Counted from the stretch's first letter, positions 47,059-55,920 are shown. The stretch is 64,000 nt of DNA from Actibacterium sp. 188UL27-1 (GCF_016901225.1 NZ_JAFEUL010000012.1:62001-126000), one strand, 5' to 3'. Notes: generated by a model from the sequence alone, not told the origin. Made by a program: numbers and translations.

Positions 47059-48180
47059 TCAGCCGCTCGGCGCGGGTGGCGTGGCCAGCAGCCCACCGAC
47101 CGCTAGCAGCAACAGGAGCCCCCCAATGATCATGGCGGTGAAGCGCATCAATTTTTGCCCGTCCGGCGTGTGCAGACCCGCAAACAAGCCTTTGGAGCCG
47201 TCGCGATCCTTCTTTTGCATCCAGGTATAAAGTGCGACCGAGCTGACGATGACCGCGCCCGAGGCGACGGATTGCCAGAAGAATTCGATCCGCAGGGTGA
47301 CCAGGGCGTTGATCATCATCGACAGCAGCAAGACACCCGCGAACGAACCGAGCATCGACGCACGGCCACCGAACAATGACGTCCCCCCCACAACAACTGC
47401 CGCGATCACATGAAGGTTGAAATACGGGGCGGAGGTCGCCTGGATCGCGTTCAGCTTACCGGTCAGCATCACGCCCGCCATGGCAGCCGCAGCACCCATC
47501 AGCACATAGGCATAGATCTTGTGGCGGCTGACGGCGATACCTGTCATTTCGGCCGCGTCCGGGCTGGAGCCAATGGCGATGGTGTAACGCCCGAAATAGG
47601 TTTTCGTCAGCAACCAGTAGCCGCCGATCATCGTCGCAATACCAAGAATGACCGGAATGGGAACGAAACCGGGGATCTGGCCACGCCCGATATCCGTGAT
47701 CAGATCGGGGAAACGCGCCAGGACCAGCCCCTTGGCTATGACCAAAGCGAGGCCGCGATAGACCAGATCCATGGCCAGCGTTCCGATCAGATCCGGCACG
47801 CGAAACTTGGTGATGACCAGCCCGTTGATCAGGCCCATCGTCGCGCCCAGCATGATCGCAATCGGCAAGGCAACCCAAGCCGGAAACCCGTATTGCTTGA
47901 TCAGAAAGGCCATCAAGATACCACTCAGCGCCGCGATGGAGCCGATAGACAGGTCAATGCCACGCTGTGTTATGACAAAAGTCATTGCCATCGCCATGGG
48001 CATGTAAAGTGCCGCATCCAACAGGATCAGGTTCAGGTTGCTGAGCCGAAAATATCGGGCAGGCTCTGCCACGCCCATAAATAGCAGAATCGCCAGGATC
48101 ATGACCATGGGGCCAATGATCGCCAGGTAGGGTTCGAACCGGTCAGCGATGGAGCGGGGTTGGGTGTCAATGGCTGTCAT
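47059..48180 (-). CDS. RbsC-like sugar ABC permease (importer 2)
   Basis: A 373-residue permease with about ten helices. It carries the family motif MTFVITQRGIDLSIGSIAAL near residue 75, a G-T-L-A segment in VPDLIGTLAMDLVYRGLALV, and VVVGGTSLFGGRASMLGSF as the coupling region. An extra C-terminal helix (MIIGGLLLLLAVGGLLA) follows a charged loop. The start at 48180 lies 10 bp after the ATPase stop. It forms importer 2 with the flanking genes. Confidence 0.85.
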   Translation of the reverse strand: MTAIDTQPRSIADRFEPYLAIIGPMVMILAILLFMGVAEPARYFRLSNLNLILLDAALYMPMAMAMTFVITQRGIDLSIGSIAALSGILMAFLIKQYGFPAWVALPIAIMLGATMGLINGLVITKFRVPDLIGTLAMDLVYRGLALVIAKGLVLARFPDLITDIGRGQIPGFVPIPVILGIATMIGGYWLLTKTYFGRYTIAIGSSPDAAEMTGIAVSRHKIYAYVLMGAAAAMAGVMLTGKLNAIQATSAPYFNLHVIAAVVVGGTSLFGGRASMLGSFAGVLLLSMMINALVTLRIEFFWQSVASGAVIVSSVALYTWMQKKDRDGSKGLFAGLHTPDGQKLMRFTAMIIGGLLLLLAVGGLLATPPAPSG

Positions 48181-48190
48181 TTTGGTTTCC

Positions 48191-48949
48191 TCACGCCGCT
48201 TCTTCGACGCCAACAATCAGGCCCAGGACCTCTTGCTGGTTGCTGTCGGCGGTCTTGACGACGCCCACACATTTGCCCCGCCGCTGGACATGCACCCGGT
48301 CCGAGACCTGGAACACATCATCCAGCGAATGGCTGATGAGGATCACGGCCAATCCTTGCGCCTTCACCGTCTCGATCAGCTTGAGCGTTCGGGCCGTTTC
48401 CTGCGGGCCCAGGGCCGCCGTGGGTTCATCCATCACCAGCACACGCAGCCCTTCGTGATAGACCGCGCGGGCGATGGCGACCGCCTGCCGCTGCCCGCCT
48501 GACAGGCTTTCGGTCGGCGCATCCATACTTTTCAGTCGCACACCCAGACGTTCGAACAGGACCCGCTCCGTCTCGGCCCGCATGCGTTTGTTGTCCAGCA
48601 TGGTGATGCCGGCAAATTTGGTCGTCAGTTCATTGCCCAGAAACATGTTGGCCGCCGGATCCAGATGATCGGCAAGGGCCAGCGTCTGATACACAGCGTC
48701 GATCCCTTTATCGATGGCATCGGAATGGCTGGCCATTTCCAGCTTTTCGTCACCCAGAAAAATCTCCCCCTCGGTCGGTTGATAGACCCCGGTCAGGATC
48801 TTGATCAGCGTGGATTTGCCCGCGCCGTTATCGCCAACGATGGCGACCACTTCGCCCGCATGGGCATCCAGATCGACGCCCGACAAGGCTGTCACGCCGC
48901 CAAAGCGTTTGGTGATGTTGCGCATTCTGACCAACGGTTCAGATGACAT
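48191..48949 (-). CDS. Single-domain sugar ABC ATPase (importer 2)
   Basis: A 252-residue ABC ATPase. Walker A is GDNGAGKSTL, the signature is LSGGQRQAVAIARA, Walker B is VLVMDEPTAALGP, and the H-loop is ILISHSLDD. It has one nucleotide-binding domain, as in FrcA-type systems, whereas importer 1 in the same operon uses a two-domain RbsA-type ATPase. It would act as a homodimer on the downstream permease. Confidence 0.86.
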   Translation of the reverse strand: MSSEPLVRMRNITKRFGGVTALSGVDLDAHAGEVVAIVGDNGAGKSTLIKILTGVYQPTEGEIFLGDEKLEMASHSDAIDKGIDAVYQTLALADHLDPAANMFLGNELTTKFAGITMLDNKRMRAETERVLFERLGVRLKSMDAPTESLSGGQRQAVAIARAVYHEGLRVLVMDEPTAALGPQETARTLKLIETVKAQGLAVILISHSLDDVFQVSDRVHVQRRGKCVGVVKTADSNQQEVLGLIVGVEEAA

Positions 48950-48970
48950 GACATAACCCTTTCAATGGTG

Positions 48971-48998
48971 GTTGTGCCCGCGGGCACCACGCCCGCGA
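48971..48998 (-). terminator. GC-rich hairpin between the two importer sets
   Basis: A CGCGGGC/GCCCGCG inverted repeat lies in the 63-bp spacer between the importer 1 binding-protein stop and the importer 2 ATPase start. There is no T-run. It may stabilise or process the upstream mRNA, raising binding-protein levels relative to the downstream genes. Confidence 0.4.
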
Positions 48999-49012
48999 CC
49001 GGAAGGGTGACC

Positions 49013-50104
49013 TTACTTACCCCAAATCTTGCGATACGCGTCACGGTATCCATTGCCGGGGTCGAAGATGTTATCATCGCCACCATCAAAGCTGATATTG
49101 TCAGCCGTCACGACATGCAGGGGGGAGGTGTAGCCCGACCACTCCACGCCCTGAATGGCGCGGTTCAGCTCATCGACCAACTGCCAACCTTGCAGGTTCA
49201 AGGGCTCCGCCACGGTCACCGACTGGTACTGACCTGCCCGGATCCGCTGATAGGCGCTTTCGGATCCGTCGCCTGCGGCCACGGCCTTTGGCTTAGAATC
49301 TCCGGCAATGCCCGCTGCGGCCAGGGACGGCCCCATGAAATCAAAGTAGATGTCGTTGATGGCCAGAGAGTGGGTCCAGGCCGCACCGTGGCGCTGCAAC
49401 AGGGCTGTGGTCAGCGTTGGCATACGACTGGACGTGTCAGCGATGGGCGTGTCGACATATTCCAGGACGGTGCCGCCCAGTTTCTCGATCTCTTCCTTGA
49501 TCCGGTCGGCCTTGGCGATGGCAATCGCATAAGTGCTGTCAGTGAAAATCACGACGCCCGGCGCCCCACCCGCATCGGCAAAGGCCCATTGGGCAGCGGC
49601 GGCGGAAACCTCCATCGCGTCGGTGGACACATTGGTAAAGAGACCAATCTCCGCATCCGGTCCAATGACCGGTCCGGCATGCCAACTGACCATGGGAATG
49701 CCGGATGCCTTGGCCTGACCCAATGCGGCCTGCTGTTCCACGGCATCAAAGCCGTTGATGATGATCCCGTCGGGCTTCAGTGCCAAAGCCTGACCGAAGG
49801 CCGCTGTCCGCCCCTGGATCGAACCTGCACCGTCCAGCACGCGAACGTCCCAGCCGATGGCCCCCACGGCCTCTTCCACGCCGCGGGTCACGCCCAAGAT
49901 GCCGCCGTTTTTCATGTCACCGGCCAACACGACGATGGTCTTGCCTTCCGCCGCGGCAGGCCCGTCGGTTGGGCCGTCCCAGGCGGTTTTCTGGCCCGCA
50001 TGTTTCTGAACCGCCGCCATTGCATCGGCCACAGCATCGGCACTGACCGGCGCGCCAAGGCCAAGCGACGCTATCGCGGCCCACAGGAATGATCGTCTCA
50101 GCAT
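49013..50104 (-). CDS. Sugar-type ABC substrate-binding protein (importer 1)
   Basis: A 363-residue exported binding protein with signal peptide LRRSFLWAAIASLGLGAPVSA. The type I fold shows TIVVLAGDMKNGGILGVTRG, ALKPDGIIINGFDAVEQQAA and VVIFTDSTYAIAIAKADRI. It follows the permease gene by 20 bp. The sequence is of the ribose/autoinducer-2-like class, but the ligand pocket cannot be assigned. An in-frame extension upstream is rejected because the signal peptide starts at 50104. Confidence 0.82.
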   Translation of the reverse strand: MLRRSFLWAAIASLGLGAPVSADAVADAMAAVQKHAGQKTAWDGPTDGPAAAEGKTIVVLAGDMKNGGILGVTRGVEEAVGAIGWDVRVLDGAGSIQGRTAAFGQALALKPDGIIINGFDAVEQQAALGQAKASGIPMVSWHAGPVIGPDAEIGLFTNVSTDAMEVSAAAAQWAFADAGGAPGVVIFTDSTYAIAIAKADRIKEEIEKLGGTVLEYVDTPIADTSSRMPTLTTALLQRHGAAWTHSLAINDIYFDFMGPSLAAAGIAGDSKPKAVAAGDGSESAYQRIRAGQYQSVTVAEPLNLQGWQLVDELNRAIQGVEWSGYTSPLHVVTADNISFDGGDDNIFDPGNGYRDAYRKIWGK

Positions 50105-50124
50105 AGTTTCCTCCCTTATGCTTC

Positions 50125-51147
50125 TTATTTCGGTGCGGCGGCCTTGCGCCGTTGGGCATAGCCCGCGATGCCAATGGCAATTAGCAGGGTCACGCCGTTG
50201 AACATGGGCTCCACCCAGAAGGCCCCGCCAAACTGTTGGATGCCCGAGATGCCCACTGCCAGGATGGCCACGCCCACCACCGTGCCAAAGACATTCACCC
50301 GTCCCGGTTTGATGGTGGTCGATCCCAGAAACGCGCCCACAAGTGCGGGCAACAGAAACTCCAGCCCGACCGAGGCCTGACCGATCCGCAATTTTGAGGC
50401 CAACAAGACGCCGGTGATCGCCGTCAAAGTGCCCGAACACATGAACGCCCCGATCACGTATTTTCGGGTTGGTATGCCATTCAGCTCTGCCGCGCGCTGG
50501 TTCGCGCCGATGGCGTAAAGGTACCGGCCGATGGGCGTGTATTCAAAGATCAGCCACATGGCGATGGTGATCGCCAGCACGTAAAAGCCGGTAATCGGCA
50601 GGCCAAGAACGAACGTGCCGTTCAGGGCAAAGAACCCCTCAGGCAGCACACCGACCATCTGCCGCCCGCCAGTGTGCCAAAGGGCCAGCGCATAAAGGAC
50701 AGTACCCGTGCCGAGCGTCGCGATGAAGCTGTCGATCTTGGCGACCTCAACCAGCAGGCCATTCAGAAAGCCCGACAGCGCACCAAGCAGGATCACAATC
50801 GCCACCGCCAGCGGCCAAGGCAGCCCCAGCATCGTCTGCAACGAGATCGCCAAAATGTGCCATAGCACAATGCCATAGCCTACGGTCAGGTCGATCCGCC
50901 CCGCCGCCATGGGGATCATCGCGCCCAGTGAAAGCAGCGCGATAATGGCTTTGTCCGAGATGATGGCCCGCAAGTTCAGCAATGTCGGGAACGTATTCGG
51001 CAGCAGGACCGAGAACAGGATAATCAGGAAAACCGTCAGGATCACCAGCCCATAAACCGGCAGCAGGCGCAGCAATCGCGCCCCGGTGCTCAGCTTTTGC
51101 ATCTCGGCCCGGGTTGGCTCCAGTGCGTTGGATTCAAGTGATTGCAT
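50125..51147 (-). CDS. RbsC-like sugar ABC permease (importer 1)
   Basis: A 340-residue permease. Its core motifs are SLGAMIPMAAGRIDLTVGYG near residue 80 and KIDSFIATLGTGTVLYAL, followed by NGIPTRKYVIGAFMCSGTLT. The usual GGxSLxGG coupling loop is replaced by VGAFLGSTTIKPGRVN. ATG 51147 overlaps the ATPase stop by 14 bp and has AAGGA upstream. It pairs with the two-domain ATPase and the binding protein on either side. Confidence 0.85.
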   Translation of the reverse strand: MQSLESNALEPTRAEMQKLSTGARLLRLLPVYGLVILTVFLIILFSVLLPNTFPTLLNLRAIISDKAIIALLSLGAMIPMAAGRIDLTVGYGIVLWHILAISLQTMLGLPWPLAVAIVILLGALSGFLNGLLVEVAKIDSFIATLGTGTVLYALALWHTGGRQMVGVLPEGFFALNGTFVLGLPITGFYVLAITIAMWLIFEYTPIGRYLYAIGANQRAAELNGIPTRKYVIGAFMCSGTLTAITGVLLASKLRIGQASVGLEFLLPALVGAFLGSTTIKPGRVNVFGTVVGVAILAVGISGIQQFGGAFWVEPMFNGVTLLIAIGIAGYAQRRKAAAPK

Positions 51148-52663
51148 TGATGCGTTCCTTTGCCGATCCATGGTTCCCGGCCGATGCCGTCTGGATCAGA
51201 TTTTCGGTGGTCAGACCGGTGCCGGTCAGTTCATCCACGATCTGGCCTTGGCTGAAAACGATGGCGCGGTGACAGATGGCGGCCACTTCCTCGAAATCCG
51301 TCGACACGACCATAATCGCGACGCCGCGCGCGAGGGCCGCATTGAGCAGGGCATAGATCTCGGCCTTGGCGCCGACATCGACGCCCGCCGTCGGGTCCTC
51401 GCAAATCAATAGCTTGCGACCCGTCGCCAGCCACCGCCCGATCACGACCTTTTGCTGGTTGCCACCCGACAGGGCCTCAATCGCCAGGGTCGGGTCATTG
51501 GGGCTTAGCGCCACGTCCCGGCCGATCGCCACGGCTTCGTCCACTTCCGCCCCGGACGATTTGAACGACAACGCCCCACGCCCCACCGCCGCCGGATTTA
51601 GAAACGTGTTTTCCCGGATGCTCAAATTCATGGCGACAGATTCTTCCGTCCGGTCACGGGCGACCAAGCCAATGCCCGCCCTCAAGGCTGTTTGTGGGTT
51701 GGTCAGGTCTGGAGCCTTGCCCTGCAACAAGATCTTACCGTCGAAGGGGGCGGCCCCGAACAGGGCGCGCGACACGCTTTCATGCCCGGCGCCACGCAAC
51801 CCGACCAGCCCCACAATCTCGTTACGATGCAGATCGAAACTGATCGGCCCGGCCTGCCCCGCATAAAGGTTTTGCACGCTCAATACTTTATCACCCAATT
51901 CTTGGGCAGGCTTCAGCACCTCGCGGGTTTTGCGACCCACGATCATATTCACCAACTCTTCGGGTGTGGTGTGATCGATGCTGCGCACGCCAACCATCTG
52001 GCCGTCGCGTAACACGGCGACCCGATCAGCGATCTGAAAGATTTCATCCAACCGGTGCGAGACATAGATCATCCCCACGCCCTTTTCCCGCAAAGGCCGG
52101 AGCGCCGTAAACAACCGCTCGACCTCATCCGCGGGCAACGACGCCGTGGGCTCATCCAGCACCAGAAAATCCGCCTCAACGGCCAGGGACCGGGCGATAG
52201 CAACCAGTGATTTCTCGGTCCGCGGCAGATCCTGAACCCGCGTCGTCGGATCAAAATCGCACCCCACCTTGTCCAGCGCCTCGCGCGCAAAGGCATCAAC
52301 CTTGCGCCATTGGATCAAACCGGCACCCTTGGCATAACCCAAGGCGAGCGCGATATTCTCCGCCACCGTCATCCATTCGATCAGGCCAAGATCCTGGTGG
52401 ATGAACGCCACCTTCTGGCGCTCGCCAAATCCGCTGGGGCGATGCTCATAAGGTGCTCCGTCGATCAGAACCTGCCCACCATCGGGCCGATGGATCCCGC
52501 CCAACACCTTGATCAGGGTCGACTTGCCCGCGCCATTCTCACCCAGCAGCGCGACAATCTCCCCCCGCGCCACGGCCAGCGAGACCGATTTCAGCGCGTA
52601 AGTGCCGCCAAAGTGCTTTTCGATCGCGTCGAAAAACAGCCCGTTTTGCAGGTGTTGGTTCAC
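51134..52663 (-). CDS. Two-domain RbsA/XylG-type sugar ABC ATPase (importer 1)
   Basis: A 509-residue ATPase with two nucleotide-binding halves. The first has GENGAGKSTL near residue 40, a degenerate signature (LPRTEKSLVAIARSL) and DEPTASLP. The second has a normal signature LSGGNQQKVVIGRWL and EDPTAGVDVGAK, with an Ala/Ile-rich P-loop region (GLRGAGHESV) that lacks the Walker lysine. That asymmetry is usual for RbsA-type proteins. The start is GTG at 52663, 6 nt after GGAGG; another GTG at 52681 has no such site. It heads the six-gene operon. Confidence 0.85.
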   Translation of the reverse strand: MNQHLQNGLFFDAIEKHFGGTYALKSVSLAVARGEIVALLGENGAGKSTLIKVLGGIHRPDGGQVLIDGAPYEHRPSGFGERQKVAFIHQDLGLIEWMTVAENIALALGYAKGAGLIQWRKVDAFAREALDKVGCDFDPTTRVQDLPRTEKSLVAIARSLAVEADFLVLDEPTASLPADEVERLFTALRPLREKGVGMIYVSHRLDEIFQIADRVAVLRDGQMVGVRSIDHTTPEELVNMIVGRKTREVLKPAQELGDKVLSVQNLYAGQAGPISFDLHRNEIVGLVGLRGAGHESVSRALFGAAPFDGKILLQGKAPDLTNPQTALRAGIGLVARDRTEESVAMNLSIRENTFLNPAAVGRGALSFKSSGAEVDEAVAIGRDVALSPNDPTLAIEALSGGNQQKVVIGRWLATGRKLLICEDPTAGVDVGAKAEIYALLNAALARGVAIMVVSTDFEEVAAICHRAIVFSQGQIVDELTGTGLTTENLIQTASAGNHGSAKERINAIT

Positions 52664-52720
52664 GTATCCTCCCAGCGTCACGGCTCATACTACCCCACAT
52701 TCCTCCCGGTGAGATATTGA

Positions 52721-52732
52721 GTTACCCGTAAC
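52721..52732. promoter_or_regulatory. LacI-type operator, site 1
   Basis: GTTACCCGTAAC is an inverted repeat (GTTAC, two bases, GTAAC). It lies 57 bp upstream of the importer operon GTG start, and its flanking GT extends the match to site 2 read on the other strand. The regulator gene is adjacent. Confidence 0.75.
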
Positions 52733-52778
52733 GTCCGCCTATCATTGGGACGAGATCAAAACCTGTCAATAGAAAAAC

Positions 52779-52790
52779 GTTACGGGTAAC
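52779..52790. promoter_or_regulatory. LacI-type operator, site 2
   Basis: GTTACGGGTAAC is the exact reverse complement of site 1. The centre-to-centre distance is 58 bp, between the divergent starts. It is close to the regulator gene's own start (52818), so autoregulation and looping between the two sites are plausible. Confidence 0.75.
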
Positions 52791-52817
52791 ATCAATGCAG
52801 GACGAAGGGTTAACCCT

Positions 52818-53840
52818 TTGAAAAACAACAAGGTAAGCCTGGCTGAGGTCGCCAAGGCTGCTGGCGTGTCAAAAATGACCGCCAGCCGCGTTCTACGTGA
52901 TGAAGGCGGCTTTTCGGAATCGACCCGCGACAAGGTTATGGCCCAGGTCGAACGGTTGGGTTACTTGCCCAACCGTCTTGCGACCGTTTTTGCGGGCGAC
53001 AAGAAATCTACCTTCGTCGGTGTATCGATCCCCGATCTGGGCAATGAAGTGTTCGGCATGGTGTTGGAAGGCATCGACCGGAAACTCGGCGCCTTTTCGC
53101 ATCAAAGCGTCCTGGGCCTGACGCAACACGCGCTGGACCAAGAGGAAAGCTGGATCGAAACGGTCCTGTCATGGCAACCTGCCGGGCTGATCCTGACCGG
53201 TCGCTCCCATACGCCAAAATCTCTGGTCATGCTCAAGGGCGCGGGCGTTCCGGTGGTCGAAATCTGGGACCTCAACTCCTCCCCCATTGACCTGTGCGTG
53301 GGGGTGAACCATTTCGACAGCGGCTATGATATGGGCCGATATCTGACCGGTCTGGGCTACCGCAAGTTGGGCTATGTTGGCACGTCCCATGACACGGCCA
53401 ACGCCGCGACGGCCCGCATGAACGGCTTCACAAAGGCGGTCCAGGATGCGGACGGGCAAGTGACCCGCCACCTGTGCCTACATGACGTCCCCGGCTTTTA
53501 CCCCGGCTACTACGGAACTGAACAACTCCTGTCATCGGGCGCCGAGATCGAGGCAATCTTCTACCAGAATGACAACATGGCCGTGGGCGGCATCCACTAT
53601 TGCGCCGCGCGCAACCTGTCCGTCCCTGGCGATATCGCCATTGCCGGTTGGGGCGACCTTCCAATCCTGTCAATCCTGCCCTACCGCGTCACGACGGTCC
53701 ATGTCTCCCACTTGAAACTCGGCCAAGTCGCGGCCGAGGTTCTGCTCGCCTCCCTTGATGGCACCCCCACTCAGGATGTCCACGATATCGGCTTTCGTCT
53801 CGTTCCCGGCGCAACAACCGGGCAGGTCGGGCGGATCTGA
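52818..53840 (+). CDS. LacI-family transcriptional regulator
   Basis: A 340-residue regulator. The helix-turn-helix VSLAEVAKAAGVSKMTASRVL and hinge GYLPNRLATVFAG are followed by a periplasmic-binding-protein-like effector domain (VGVSIPDLGNEVFGMVLEGI, YQNDNMAVGGIHYCA, IAIAGWGDLPI). It begins at TTG 52818. It is divergent from the two-importer operon and flanked by two identical dyads, so it probably represses that operon until its sugar is bound. GntR-like gluconate regulators of the LacI family share the GTTACCCGTAAC-type operator style, a hint but no proof of ligand. Confidence 0.88.
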   Translation: MKNNKVSLAEVAKAAGVSKMTASRVLRDEGGFSESTRDKVMAQVERLGYLPNRLATVFAGDKKSTFVGVSIPDLGNEVFGMVLEGIDRKLGAFSHQSVLGLTQHALDQEESWIETVLSWQPAGLILTGRSHTPKSLVMLKGAGVPVVEIWDLNSSPIDLCVGVNHFDSGYDMGRYLTGLGYRKLGYVGTSHDTANAATARMNGFTKAVQDADGQVTRHLCLHDVPGFYPGYYGTEQLLSSGAEIEAIFYQNDNMAVGGIHYCAARNLSVPGDIAIAGWGDLPILSILPYRVTTVHVSHLKLGQVAAEVLLASLDGTPTQDVHDIGFRLVPGATTGQVGRI

Positions 53841-53954
53841 CCCCCAGAATTGGGGAAATACGCCAATGGCTCCATCTGAGGGACAAAGCCAGTTGCCCTG
53901 CCCATCCAGCCCCATTAAAGCGACGAGGGGGATGAAAAATGCAGGGCGGACGAG

Positions 53955-54614
53955 ATGATATCGACCCCTTTGACTGTCGTGCTGAACGGCTCTCGCAGTT
54001 ATGTTCAAGGCACACAGATGCTGGCGCGTGCGGCTGAAGCCCTCTCTTCATCCGGCGACGTTGCGCTCAGGCAAGCAGTGTTTCAGAACATAACGGATCA
54101 TGGGGTCGCCATGACTGTATTGGGGCCGTCGGACACACCTCCGACCGATGCGATTGGACGCGCGCAGTTTGCAGATGCCGACGGTACGCAGATCAATGTC
54201 AGCTTTGAAAAACAGCCCGGCATTGCCCCCCGCGGCGATATCCCGGCCGGTTGCAAATGGAGCCTGATCAATGGCGCAGGCAACCATCCACTGGATGCGG
54301 AATACGAACTGGCCGGGCTGAAAACCGGCGAAGACGTTCTGGTTGCGCTGATCCAAACCATAAAGGAACGGCACCAGACCCTTGCCGGGGACGTGACCGA
54401 TATCTGGTTCACGGGTCTGCGGCGCGCCGACCTGCAGATGGCCCATTTCCCGGCACCGGATGGCACGTTGAAGATCACCTATAATCGGTTGATGGGTCAG
54501 GACGGCGAATACCAGACCATGCAGTTGGTTCACTTCAACGGAACCAGCGGCCATGGGTTTGAGGCTGTGGTATCCTTTGCCTTCAAATCGCAGGACTTTA
54601 CCAATGTCGCTTGA
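53955..54614 (+). CDS. Unrecognised protein of the acyl-transfer cassette
   Basis: A 219-residue protein I do not recognise. It has no signal peptide, no membrane helix and no obvious catalytic signature. Features are SRSYVQGTQMLARAAEAL near the N-terminus, a strand-rich middle with PRGDIPAGCKWSL, and an IWFTGLRRADLQMAHFPAP segment. It looks like a soluble alpha/beta protein of normal composition. Its stop overlaps the ketosynthase start by 11 bp, so it is coupled to the acyl carrier/ketosynthase genes. It may modify or load the acyl group; a hot-dog or acyltransferase-like fold is conceivable but not shown. The ribosome-binding site is weak. Confidence 0.7.
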   Translation: MISTPLTVVLNGSRSYVQGTQMLARAAEALSSSGDVALRQAVFQNITDHGVAMTVLGPSDTPPTDAIGRAQFADADGTQINVSFEKQPGIAPRGDIPAGCKWSLINGAGNHPLDAEYELAGLKTGEDVLVALIQTIKERHQTLAGDVTDIWFTGLRRADLQMAHFPAPDGTLKITYNRLMGQDGEYQTMQLVHFNGTSGHGFEAVVSFAFKSQDFTNVA

Positions 54615-55617
54615 GGCGGTTGCATCCGCTGTCCCCGCGCTCCACCAGACCGTGGAAGAGATCGCCGCCCAATGCGACGCTGACGTTGAATTTGTCCGGA
54701 CCAAGGTCGGCGTCGCCGGGCGCTATATCATGGGGCCGGGAGAGACCGGGATCGGGCTTGCCGATGCAGCCTGCACCAAACTGTTCACACAGACGGATCT
54801 GACGGCCGCTGATATCGGCTTGCTCGTTTTCGTCACGCAGAACCCGGATCGCCGGTTGCCAAACAATGCCGCCGGTCTGGCCCATGCGCTGGGCCTGCCG
54901 AAAACGGTCGCCAGTTTCGATCTGTCCCTGGGTTGTTCCGGTTTCGTTTACGGATTGTCGGTGACCGAGGCGTTCTTGCAGGCCCACGGCATCGAAAATG
55001 CCCTACTGGTCACCTGCGATCCCTATTCGCGGATCATGGCGCCAGAAGACAAAGCCACGAACGCTGTTTTCGGTGACGCTGCCACAGCAACGCTGGTCAC
55101 GCGATCTGGTACACGCAGCGCCCTCTCGGGCCTCGACTTCGGCACCGATGGCGGTGGCGGCGATGCGATCCGCATTGATGCGGGTGGAGCCGCGGCACCG
55201 CTGGTCGCACTCGACACAGGTGACGGCCTGCAAACCGGCGACCGGGACGCGCATCGACTGATCATGGAAGGTCGCGCGGTCTTTAACTTTGTGAACGCCA
55301 CGATCCCCAGCAGCATCGCCAACAGCCTGACAAAGGCGGACCTGACGCTTGACGACATCGACTGGTTCGCACTGCACCAAGGGTCTGAATACATGCTGGA
55401 CTCACTCGCGCGCCGTTCGCGCATACCCGGTGAGAAGGTGCTGAAAAATATAGCGACCTACGGAAACACCGTGTCTTCAACCATTCCCCTGCTAGTCGAA
55501 CAGTTGCTGGCACAAGGTAAACTTGATAGCCGAAGCCGAGTGTTGATTTCAGGGTTTGGTGTCGGTCTGTCCTGGGCCACCGGCGTACTTACTTTTAGCG
55601 GAGCGAATGATGACTGA
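54604..55617 (+). CDS. FabH-like 3-oxoacyl-ACP synthase III
   Basis: A 337-residue thiolase-fold enzyme of the KAS III class. The catalytic triad is visible: Cys111 in LSLGCSGFVYGL, His258 in ALHQGSEYML, and Asn288 in TYGNTVSS. The 30-residue His-Asn spacing equals that of E. coli FabH. The NPDRRLPNNAAGLAHALGLP and FGDAATATLV segments are family landmarks. Substrate-pocket residues differ from housekeeping FabH (for example VKxGVAGRYIMGPGET at the start). It overlaps genes on both sides (11 bp each), binding it to the acyl carrier protein. It probably primes or loads that carrier rather than serving general fatty-acid synthesis. Confidence 0.88.
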   Translation: MSLEAVASAVPALHQTVEEIAAQCDADVEFVRTKVGVAGRYIMGPGETGIGLADAACTKLFTQTDLTAADIGLLVFVTQNPDRRLPNNAAGLAHALGLPKTVASFDLSLGCSGFVYGLSVTEAFLQAHGIENALLVTCDPYSRIMAPEDKATNAVFGDAATATLVTRSGTRSALSGLDFGTDGGGGDAIRIDAGGAAAPLVALDTGDGLQTGDRDAHRLIMEGRAVFNFVNATIPSSIANSLTKADLTLDDIDWFALHQGSEYMLDSLARRSRIPGEKVLKNIATYGNTVSSTIPLLVEQLLAQGKLDSRSRVLISGFGVGLSWATGVLTFSGANDD

Positions 55618-55855
55618 AGCCGAAACAACAGCGTTCAAGAACGTGAAAACAGCCTTGGATATCGCGTCACCTGGCGCGTCCGACAAGGTGACCATGGACA
55701 GTCATCTGGTAGATGATGGCGTGTTGGACTCGCTCGACCTGATGACATTCATGTTCGAGCTTGAGGATGTGCATGGCTCCAAGCTGGAGCAAGTAACGGA
55801 AACCTTTGACGATTATCGCGTCAAAACCATCGTCGGCTTCATGGTCGCAGCTTAA
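55607..55855 (+). CDS. Acyl carrier protein of the cassette
   Basis: An 82-residue acidic carrier protein. The phosphopantetheine attachment Ser42 lies in DDGVLDSLDLMTFMFELED, the standard DSL motif. Helices around it fit the four-helix ACP fold. The start overlaps the ketosynthase stop, with a second ATG at 55610. DSLD followed by a hydrophobic run resembles stand-alone ACPs and DltC-type carriers more than AcpP (DSLDTVE). It would carry the acyl group that is later passed to the MBOAT protein. Confidence 0.88.
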   Translation: MMTEAETTAFKNVKTALDIASPGASDKVTMDSHLVDDGVLDSLDLMTFMFELEDVHGSKLEQVTETFDDYRVKTIVGFMVAA

Positions 55856-55920
55856 CGCGCCGCGCGGTCGGCGGGGATGTTACCCTTGACGCAATCGACC
55901 ACCCAACGGGATAGCTCCGC

